From positions 383,816,215 through 383,880,214 of the forward strand of contig OY856186.1 of the NCBI GenBank assembly GCA_963693315.1: DNA of 64,000 nt, given 5' to 3'. Position 1 is the stretch's first letter. The number at the start of each line of letters is the position of its first letter. The translations under genes were made by a program, and so were the position numbers. The stretch comes from Diogma glabrata (lineage: Eukaryota > Arthropoda > Insecta > Diptera > Cylindrotomidae). Shown here piece by piece: positions 55,457 through 64,000 of the stretch. A model generated the notes under the pieces. That model saw only the letters and a program-made list of their open reading frames with translations. It did not search any database and was not told where the DNA came from.

Positions 55457-58400
55457 TTTAAAAAAAAATACCCTGATGATTTTTTGATCACAAAGAATTT
55501 TTTTAGGGGGCGTCGTGGAAAATTTAATTTTTAACGACCAGTCTAATATATATAGTACATTGCTGTTTTTTCGCGACCGAAAATTTGTTCACGTAAGCGT
55601 ATAACTTTTACATCTGGTGGATTAAATGAAATTTTTTTACGATATTAAATATATAAACGATAATTATTATAAATTATTATATTAGAAATTTTCATATGCT
55701 AACGTAAAAAAAAATGTAATTTGAGAAATAGTATTCACATTTGAGGCGTGAAAAAAGCGTCCGAATAAAATAAAATTGTAACTAGTAAAAAATATAAAGA
55801 AACTCGCGGACCATTAAAATTTTTTCCGCGGACCAACGGTTGAGAAATACTAGTGTAGAATATAGGAGAGAAAAACACCTTAAAAAACAAAATTTTTAAC
55901 CGGAAGTGACAAACCGGAAGTTGATGCGCAGAAGTATTGGAAACAGTATTAAAACTGGGTATACCAATTACCAAGTCTCAATAAGATTGAAGGCCATGAA
56001 CTAGAAGCTATTGAAGATTCAAAATTACAGGTGGTTCGGGAGACGAACAAAATAATTTTAATCTGTAATTTTGTCCAATTTTGAAATGAATCCATATCCA
56101 GATTTTCAAGTGAACGTGGATCATATACTAAAGTTCCATCAAGATCCTATGCTTTTTTACCCATCCACACACAGCCATCATCTTTTTTGGCTATTTAGAT
56201 TGATGATCTTCCAAAACAAAAGATAAAATAAAATTTTGTGCGTGTACTTAAGATTTTTTTCTACTACCCAACATAAAAAATCTACTTTCGATGTTTGTTC
56301 ATTGAATCGAAAACTTCTGTTTCGTAACCGGTGATAAAAAAACCTATACGAATTACTTTCGTACCTAATGACGAAAGTAATTTTTTTAAAAGCCATCTAT
56401 TTTCTAATTTCTTAACTAGAATAAACCATCCTAGAATACCCGTTAAGACAATCAATTGATTGAATGAAATAATTTTGTTAGTGTTAATTTGTCTCTGTTT
56501 GGAGGATGACGTTAATTAATTTTTGAATTATTTACATTAAAATTACATTATTTTCATTATATTAAAATTGTAAAAATGATAATAGTTATTAATACATATA
56601 TAATATTCATATATTCTTTTTAAATAGTATGATAAAAAACAGTTGGTGTTAAGATATTTTTAAAAAATATTATTTCACCTATTTATTTAACAAAAATGAA
56701 AAAAAAATATTTATTTTACGTAAAATAATTTAGGTTGTGTTAAAATATATCAAGAATTTACGTAACGTCATACCCATTCAAAAACTAAATCAAAACTGAT
56801 ATTTTTATTTTAGAAATCTGAAATCTGAATTTGATTTTGTTTATGACAAAGTACAAACCGTCTTTAGTTATAAGCCTACTAGACGCAAAATTCAAAAAAC
56901 AATAAACCTTCAAAGATGTATTATTTAATGATTTTAAGAACTTTAGAGTAAATAGAATAATAATATAGGATTTTGTAGTGTTCTATTTACACTAAAAATA
57001 TTACATCATGAATAACAACTATATGTGTGGATATGTAAAACATTAACGAAAAAAAACAATAAGGCTTGTAATTAAAGACAGCTATGTCTTTGACATAAAA
57101 ATTGGATAATTTATTCATATTGAGTCATCTATTTTTTAAAAGCAGAAATATAAATACATATATACAATTTTAATTTGTAACAGTGTATGTTTTAAAAAAT
57201 GAATTGTATGTAATTATAAATGAAAATGTTTAAAAATTAATAATAATTTTTAAAAAAGTAGTAGAAAAAGTACAGAAGACTCGCCGAAAATCGTATTTTG
57301 AATCTCGCGACCATTACCAACCTCGGCTGGTAAACTGTCCTCTCGTTTCAAAATATGCTGTTTTCGGCATCGTTGAAGAATATACTATTTTTCGATAGAT
57401 CGAAATAAATATAAATAGGATTATTAAATTCATGTGTGAATTTTGTTGCGATAAATAAATTTTTTTAATATGTATAACGTAAATTAGTTGTTACTACAAT
57501 TTTGGTAGTTTCTATTTTTCGTCTTTTTGTTAACTTATATTAACGTCTTGTGCAAATTTGTTGATTTATATGACTAACTGGATAAGTGAATGAAAAATAA
57601 AATTAGCGTATTAAAAAAAAATTTTTTAAATCTATAGTGTCTGAGTTGTGAAATCTATGCTTGTAGATCACTTCATCGCTTTTGTCAGACAAATAAACTG
57701 TTTCAAAAACAGTTTCATGTATAAAACACACAAGTTTTTTTCATTTTCGATGAAATTTTGCTTAATTGTTTATATAATAATCCTCAAATAAAATGTACAA
57801 TAATAAGATTAATTTAAGCTGATTTAAAATATAATTCGGTACAGAAGGAATTAAGTTCAACATCATATAACATCTAAAACTTGAGCGTAACATCAATTTA
57901 GATAAAAAAATATATTCTCATCTAATATCCAATTATACAATAGTTAAAGAGCGATTTGTTAAACTCAAATGAAAATGGGCAACCCAAAATTCTCACCACT
58001 CCACCACCCAAATGTTACGGTCGTAGACCTTTTTATTTATGCCTAGCTTGTATTTAGTTCAACAAACTTTTATACATATATGTTAAAAATCTTTTGAATA
58101 TATATTTTAACACAAAACAAATCGATAGAAGGTCGTGTCGTGTCTACAAAAATTTGATGAATTTCTTTTTTTTTGTTGTTCTGAATTTAGGTTAAAGAAT
58201 TCACATTAACCTAAATTTTGATCACAAATAAAAAAAAGTTCAAGAACCTAAATTAGAATAACAGAGCCTGGTATTATCTTGTCATATTAATCAAATAATA
58301 AAAAGAAAAAGTTTGGAATTAACAGGGTTGACTTTTTTTTTTTGCTTGTTTTCAAAATAAAATCTGTTTTCTTTTCACAGAGATTACGTTTAAGATTTAT

Positions 58401-59978
58401 GGCAATTTATTTATAGGACAAATTTCGATTAGGTTTGATATTTTTTTAGTTTACTTTTACGTTCGTTGATTTTGGTGGTTTTATTGTTCAAAGTAATAAA
58501 AAAATGTTGTGATTTTTTTTTTGGAAATTAGTTCACAAAAATTTGTTAGAGATCGTTGCGTAGCTATTAAACGTAGAATTGTCAGTTGTATAACTGATGT
58601 TTGTTAAAATGTGTATTTTCATTCAAGTGTGTTCATTGCACATTTCATATCTTAAACGAACACGTTGAAGTAGTTAATTGATGTGTGAGCAAGGGTTAAT
58701 ATTTGTATTTTCATTTTTTATATTAAAAAAATTATATTCAGTCTTTCAATTTCGCTTCTTGTTCAAGAATTACAATTTTTGTCACAAAACGTCACCTAAT
58801 TTGTATTTATCTGAAATTTTCTAATTTTCAACTTGTTTTTTAATTATAATCTTTAAATGAAACCGGATGCGCCCTGGTGCACTTAAAAAAAATTGTGTTT
58901 GTTTGTATATAAAAATCTTTGTTATGCTTTGTTCTAAATTCTTGTTTTTGACTGGAAAATGCAAATTATTGAGTTTTAGATATAACTAATTCTATTTTAA
59001 ATTAGAGCTCGTTTTCAACAACAATTTGTGTAATTATCGATAGCGTAAACAAAATTTGTTCGTAATTTAATAATTAATTAATTACGTTTTGCACTAATTA
59101 ATGATTAATAACCCGAGTCGAACTTTAACCACGATTTAAGTAGTAGACATTCTGAAATGACCCTTTTTTAGTTTTCTTCATCCTTAATTGAATTTAAATA
59201 AGAACTTTTTATTCTCGATAAACTTATTAACTTCCACAAAATATATAAAATACTATTTAAGATCTAATTAGAATCTCAAAAATCGATTTTCAGACTATTG
59301 ATACTCAAACTACAAATTACACCTGAATACGCACCTAAATCAACACCTTACTAAGTACTTATCATATTCTAAAAACTTGATAAGTCCTATCAATTCTGTC
59401 AACTACAAAATTAACATCTCATTCGATTCCGATCATGTTCTTAGCTAAAATTAAAAATATAATAATTTCAGTCTTCCATCAGACATCATAGAGAGCAGAT
59501 ATGACAACATTCTATGACTAATAAGTATCAAAATACTTTTTAGAACCTAAATATTCTATCTAAAAAATAGATAGAATATATAAGGTAGAATTAGTAGGCC
59601 CTAATGAATTTTTACACACTTTTATTTTAGTTTATTTAGGAACAAAACAGGAGTTTTATTTAAAAATTTTAACGCCTTTTTAAAAACTCAAACGGGATTT
59701 TTTTCCGGTAACTCGCTTTTGAAGGCGGTTTGTAGAGGTTATTTTTCTATTGAAAAAAACTGATATTTAAATATTCTAAATTCTAAAAAGTAAAAAATTT
59801 TGGCTCGGGAGCAGACACTCATGAAATATACCACCGAGGTGATAACTATTCTCTACTATTATTAGACTCCTCACTATGGAAATGTTTATACATTACATGG
59901 GTATATTTGTATTAAATTACTAAACATTATTTTGTATGAATTTATTGGATGCGAATATTTCTATTATAGTCAACATTC
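55457..59978. other. Long AT-rich region without a recognisable gene
   Basis: I see only scattered short frames with AT-background composition. Small structures are an imperfect 85-nt hairpin at 57287-57372 (GC-richer than its surroundings), a 13-bp inverted repeat at 58187-58217, and CCGGAAGT twice near 55900-55920. Confidence 0.45.
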
Positions 59979-59981
59979 TAA

Positions 59982-59999
59982 AGCCGCAATTAGACTATT
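59982..59999. mobile_element. Terminal fragment of the 232-bp MITE, copy 3
   Basis: AGCCGCAATTAGACTATT matches the first 18 bases of copies 1 and 2 and is preceded by TAA (a TWA-type duplication). It is cut by the tail of the LINE. Confidence 0.7.
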
Positions 60000-60305
60000 T
60001 ATTTATTTATTTATTTATTTATTCAATTAACTAACAAACAGATTACAAAAAAATCCAATTACTTGCTAGTTATTATATTAGACATTACTTAATCTAGTTC
60101 ATATAAAAATTCAAAAAATTATCCATTTAATAACAATTATCTATCCAAAGAAATAAGTGATAACAAAACAAATGAAAGAAAACGAAAATTACAAAACTAT
60201 TCACGCTCAGATAAAATTTTAATTTCCTATATCATCAAAAACAGATAATAGAAAATTATGCTAATTAATTAGTTTAAAATTAAAATTATGATTATTGTTG
60301 ATCAG

Positions 60306-63155
60306 CTAAATCAATTGAAAAATTGTTGTTTTGAATTCCTTCAATGGCATCGAGATCGAAGACAAATCCAGTTCATTGAAGTAAGCATTATGCGTGTTTT
60401 GCAATCTTACAATCGGCGAGTTTTTCATGTAATTGGTTCTATATGTAGCAATAGAAAAAGATGCAGGATTTCTTATGTTGTATCTATAACTATTACGATA
60501 AGACAATTGGATGACGATGTCGGTATCTAGTTGTAGAGTTATTATTTTGTATAATGTTAACTCATCAGTGATTATACGTCTATTGGATAATGTTCGGAAA
60601 CCATATCTATTAAGTCGATCACCGTACGGTTCATACGAAATTTTCATTTTATAGTTTAGAAATCTCAAGAACTTTTTTTGAACTCTTTCTATTAAATTTA
60701 TGTAAATATGGTAACATGGATTCCAAATAGAAGACAGATATTCAAGTTGACTTCGAACAAGGGCATTATAAATTGAAACAAAAGACGCAGTTTTTGAAAA
60801 CTTTTTGGTAATTGTCATTACAAAGCCCAACATCTTTAAGGACTTATTAACAATACTCCTAATGTGAGTGTTGAAACTGAATTTACTGTCAACTATTACA
60901 CCCAAATCACGCACGTCCTTTTTACATTCAAGTGGTACATTTGCAATACTATATGTATGATCTAAATAGGAAAGTCTTGATTTTATATTTAACGAGTAAC
61001 ATTTGCTTATGTTTAGATGTAAGTCATTTTCGTCACACCAGCACTGAAGTTTTTGAAGGTCAGATTGAATTTGAATACGATCATTAAATGTTTTGATTGA
61101 CGAAAATATTTTAAGGTCATCGGCAAACAATAGAACTTCACTTTTGATTTTGCTAACAAGATCATTGATAAATAAAATGAACAACAAAGGACCCAATGTT
61201 GAACCTTGTGGAACACCAGATGTGGGTACGAATTCAAAAGACTTTTCGTTTTTAAGCTCCACATATTGACATCTATCACTAATATAAGATCTAAACCAAC
61301 GCAATAGTTTACCACGAATACCAAACCTTTTGAGTTTACGTAGAAGAAGTTGATGATTAACTTTATCGAAAGCCTTAGTGAAATCCGTATAAATAACATC
61401 AACTCCCTTACCCAAGTTAACCGAAGCATAAACATATTCTGTAAATTGGAGTAAATTAGTCAAAACTGAACGTTTTTTGAAAAAGCCGTGTTGTTTACGA
61501 GAAAGAAGATTTTTAGTGTGTTCAAACACTTTATTATGTACCAATTTTTCGAAAATCTTACAACAGCTATTCAAAATACAAATTGGTCTATAATTACTAA
61601 TGTTCGTAATGTCACCAGATTTAAAGATAGGAACTACTTTGGACATCTTCCAATTATTTGGAAAAACACCTTCATGTAATGATTTGTTAAACAGAATAGT
61701 AAGAGGAAGAGCAATTGACGAGGCTACATTTTTTAAAAAGATCGGTGGTAGTGAGTCTGGACCACAACTTTTATTTGTGTCCAGATTATTTAATAATACC
61801 CTGGTTTCATCAGATGTGAATGCTAGTTCGGAAATCAAGTCGGTGCTTGATTCAATATTTGATTGATCATTGGTAATATTCAGAGTGTTATTATTATTAT
61901 AAACAGAACGAAAATAGTTTGCAAAAGTATCACATATTTGTTTAGATTTAGAACATTTAACGCCATTTAAGTGCATAGCATTTGGTATCGCATCAGATTT
62001 CTTTAGTTCACGAGCATACGACCAAAACTTTTTAGGATTTGTGGATATACTATTTTCGACAGATTGAAGATGAATAAAGTGGCATTTTTTTAACTCAGTT
62101 TTTGCTTTTTGTCTGATTCTAGAGAACATATTGTAATAATCATTATCTTTAGACAGTTTAAATTTTTTTCTCAGTAACTCTTTCATACTAAGAAGTTGAA
62201 TAAGATGAGTTGAATACCATGGTGGATAATTATTTTTCTTCTGAGAAAATTTAGGAACATTTTCAGATATTATTTGATTTATAATTTTGTAGAAATTTTC
62301 AATCGACTGATCAATATTAGGGGCTTCTAAAATCTCAACCCAATTAATTTCATCAATTGCAGCGTTGATAAGAATGAAATTACAATTTCTAAAGTTAAGA
62401 AGTTCGATTTTAGCATCCTTGAGAAATTTTATTTCTTTGAATGATAACGATAGTTCAATAGGAGGATGATGGCGATCTACTTTGGCTAGAATATCTAAAG
62501 CAGGACAAAGTGAGATGTTATTTTCCGCTAAGTCAGACATTATAAGATCAAGAATTCTGTTGTTCGCATTTGCTATACCATTGACTTGTTTAAGACCGCA
62601 GAAATTAAGAAATTCAACAAGCTCATGTGAGGATCTGGTATTATATGTTGTGGGGAGAAATTCTTTAAAATTAGACGGAGTCCAGACAATATCTGGTAAA
62701 TTAAAATCTCCCATAATCAAAAATTTTCCTGCGTGGTTATTGTTGTTAATTATATTACTCACATTCTCGAAATACTTCTCATAGTCTTCAAATTTGGCCC
62801 CTGGATAGATATAGGGCACATTTATATAAAGTTCATTGTGATTGATTTTCACACTAATCCAAATTTCTTCTGCATAGACCTCCCAACTATGTTGTCTGCA
62901 TGACTTGATATTTCTTTTCACCGCGATTAGACATCCACCACCATCCACCTTGTCATTAAATAGATTAAGATCCCGATCTCTTCTATATACTACATATTCG
63001 TTTGTAAAAAGTTCATTGTTGTTGATGGTATCATTAAGAAAAGTTTCATTCAAACATATAATATCATAATTGGATGTCATCACATTTGATAGAAATGAAT
63101 CAGTCTTCGATCTCAAGCCATTAACATTCTGAAAGAAAATTGACAAATTTTGCAT
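60306..63155 (-). CDS. LINE ORF2: endonuclease-reverse transcriptase
   Basis: 949 residues, uninterrupted. The N-terminal APE-like endonuclease has QNVNG (N10), E37 in LNETF and MGDFNLPDI. Where many relatives have SDH, this one reads DRHHPP, a change that may be a family trait. The RT follows: NYRPICILNSCCKIFEKL, IYTDFTKAFDKVNH, TSGVPQGSTLGPLLF and FADD at 677-680. It continues with DVRDLGVIVDSKFSFNTH and a basic C-terminal region. It nicks target DNA and copies the element's RNA at the nick. The length is near the usual 900-1000 for CR1/Jockey ORF2. It is probably functional unless the unseen 5' end is broken. Confidence 0.93.
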   Translation of the reverse strand: MQNLSIFFQNVNGLRSKTDSFLSNVMTSNYDIICLNETFLNDTINNNELFTNEYVVYRRDRDLNLFNDKVDGGGCLIAVKRNIKSCRQHSWEVYAEEIWISVKINHNELYINVPYIYPGAKFEDYEKYFENVSNIINNNNHAGKFLIMGDFNLPDIVWTPSNFKEFLPTTYNTRSSHELVEFLNFCGLKQVNGIANANNRILDLIMSDLAENNISLCPALDILAKVDRHHPPIELSLSFKEIKFLKDAKIELLNFRNCNFILINAAIDEINWVEILEAPNIDQSIENFYKIINQIISENVPKFSQKKNNYPPWYSTHLIQLLSMKELLRKKFKLSKDNDYYNMFSRIRQKAKTELKKCHFIHLQSVENSISTNPKKFWSYARELKKSDAIPNAMHLNGVKCSKSKQICDTFANYFRSVYNNNNTLNITNDQSNIESSTDLISELAFTSDETRVLLNNLDTNKSCGPDSLPPIFLKNVASSIALPLTILFNKSLHEGVFPNNWKMSKVVPIFKSGDITNISNYRPICILNSCCKIFEKLVHNKVFEHTKNLLSRKQHGFFKKRSVLTNLLQFTEYVYASVNLGKGVDVIYTDFTKAFDKVNHQLLLRKLKRFGIRGKLLRWFRSYISDRCQYVELKNEKSFEFVPTSGVPQGSTLGPLLFILFINDLVSKIKSEVLLFADDLKIFSSIKTFNDRIQIQSDLQKLQCWCDENDLHLNISKCYSLNIKSRLSYLDHTYSIANVPLECKKDVRDLGVIVDSKFSFNTHIRSIVNKSLKMLGFVMTITKKFSKTASFVSIYNALVRSQLEYLSSIWNPCYHIYINLIERVQKKFLRFLNYKMKISYEPYGDRLNRYGFRTLSNRRIITDELTLYKIITLQLDTDIVIQLSYRNSYRYNIRNPASFSIATYRTNYMKNSPIVRLQNTHNAYFNELDLSSISMPLKEFKTTIFQLI

Positions 63156-63326
63156 TATCTTAGCTAAAAATCAAGTATGTATGGGAAAAACAAAAATATT
63201 TGAATAACTTAACAAAAAAAAATTAAAAAAAAAAACAAAAGGTAACATTAATTTTAAGGAAGACGCAAATTTTAATTTAAAGAAAATTCATCATCATCAA
63301 GAAGAAAATTCAAGAGGCAGCAAAAG

Positions 63327-64000
63327 TTATATTTTACGTAGACCATCAATTTGATCAGCACTTCTGATTCTAATAATTTTCGCTTGATCATCTTTTTTCA
63401 CCAGAACATTATTGTGTTGTACCCAAACATATTTAAAAAAATTTTCTTCCTTCAATTTCTTTGCCAGCGAGAATAGTTCCTGCTTCCATGATGCCAAATG
63501 ATCAGTGATGAAAAAAGTATTCCGACCAGTTACATTCGCAGTAAGACCGAAATCAGTAATTAAAATATTCCTCTGTATTTCCAGTTTTTTAGTTTTAAAG
63601 GCATCTATTATTTTCTGACGTTCAACATTATCCGTACACTGGACAATGACCGGTGGAATCTTATCATCCTTAATATTACGTTTGTTAGCATTTAAAATTT
63701 CAATTTTGTCAGCTGAAGATGAAATATTCAAAAAATTGAAGATTTTGTCACAGGATTCCTTCACATTTACATTTTGAATATCCGGCACACCGTGGAAAAG
63801 CAAGTTTAAACTCCTAGAATTTTCTTCATCATAACAAAGTTTATTTTTCATAGCAGTAATTTCCTTCCTCAAGAATATATTATCCAATTCCAATTTACTA
63901 ATTTTTCTCTCGTGATCATTAACTATCTTTGAGACTTTTAATAATGCTTCAAATTTGGTATTCATATGATCTAATGTTGTTGAAAATTTCATTTGGTTGG
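63327..64000 (-). CDS. LINE ORF1 (partial), coiled coil plus FP25K-like domain
   Basis: At least 221 residues from an ATG at 63992-63990. The frame remains open to the window edge, so the true start may lie outside. The N-terminal 55 residues have heptad-like spacing (ISKLELDNIFLRKEITAMKN), suggesting a coiled coil. LNLLFHGVP and a C-terminal block (ITDHLASWKQELFSLAKKLK, then VWVQHNNVLVKKDD) resemble the baculovirus FP25K-like nucleic-acid-binding domain common in insect LINE ORF1 proteins. It would package LINE RNA. No stop interrupts the visible part. Confidence 0.8.
   Translation of the reverse strand, partial: NQMKFSTTLDHMNTKFEALLKVSKIVNDHERKISKLELDNIFLRKEITAMKNKLCYDEENSRSLNLLFHGVPDIQNVNVKESCDKIFNFLNISSSADKIEILNANKRNIKDDKIPPVIVQCTDNVERQKIIDAFKTKKLEIQRNILITDFGLTANVTGRNTFFITDHLASWKQELFSLAKKLKEENFFKYVWVQHNNVLVKKDDQAKIIRIRSADQIDGLRKI

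Larger units (their letters stand above)
60000..64000 (-). mobile_element. CR1/Jockey-type LINE with intact ORF2, runs off the window
   Basis: On the minus strand the window holds the visible part of ORF1 (64000-63327), a 171-bp gap, complete ORF2 (63155-60306), a 3' UTR of about 280 bp and a tail of TAAA-type repeats (60000-60024). The tail abuts the MITE fragment at 59982. The 5' end lies beyond 64000. The intact ORFs point to a recent insertion. Confidence 0.88.

Noticed and set aside
61013..61866. Frames of 63-140 codons inside LINE ORF2
   Set aside because: Shadows of the intact ORF2 in other frames.

Overview
The window looks like AT-rich, repeat-dense DNA from an arthropod, most likely an insect. 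It carries Ty3/gypsy elements, CR1/Jockey-type and RTE-type LINEs, many hAT ends with 8-bp duplications, a PIF/Harbinger-like MITE family and long homopolymers. I found no convincing single-copy host gene. Almost every recognisable coding segment is from a transposable element. The species cannot be named from the sequence.

The main object is a very young, structurally intact Ty3/gypsy-type retrotransposon at 8725-25426 (16.7 kb). It has 4334-bp LTRs (8725-13058 and 21093-25426), TG..CA ends, a 7-bp terminal inverted repeat, a 4-bp target duplication (ACCT) and an 18-nt tRNA-Lys(CUU) primer-binding site. The two LTRs have the same length, and I saw only one base difference (8956 A / 21324 G). 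Gag (15326-16891) begins with a RING-H2 domain, the E3-ubiquitin-ligase fold, placed before an ordinary capsid region and zinc knuckles. Pol (16825-20313) is in the -1 frame with protease, RT, RNase H and integrase, all with catalytic residues. A 2.2-kb leader holds a nested, GC-rich RNA-folding domain. The 3' UTR holds a degenerate copy of tRNA-Lys, the same tRNA predicted to prime the element. There is no clear polypurine tract and no env. The LTRs contain three tandem-repeat families (127, 172 and 105 bp).

This retrotransposon is the innermost layer of a nest. It sits 2 bp from the end of an element with a 30-bp inverted repeat (1708-25432, TSD TCAWTTGT). That element sits inside a hAT-like element (1456-26337, perfect TSD AAAAAACC). 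The middle layer also holds LINE debris, a hAT (3361-6040, TSD CTGTGATC) that itself contains a deleted LINE and a solo LTR (5140-5790, TSD ATAT), and further hAT fragments (6312-8072).

The right half is older debris. It includes LTR relics (27521-28170, 38862-40900), two full copies of a 232-bp palindromic MITE (28304-28535, 45266-45497), a decayed gene of the 'DTTASN' transposase-like family (30347-31400), a hAT relic (32600-34666), a LINE with a 12-bp TSD (35129-37382), tandem repeats (46223-47180), an RTE-type LINE with a mutated active site (49183-51125) and several foldback elements (52412-55456). A further LINE with an intact ORF2 and the visible part of ORF1 (60000-64000, minus strand) lands in a third copy of the 232-bp MITE. 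Three short near-perfect hairpins (35021, 47778, 53727) resemble small-RNA precursors.
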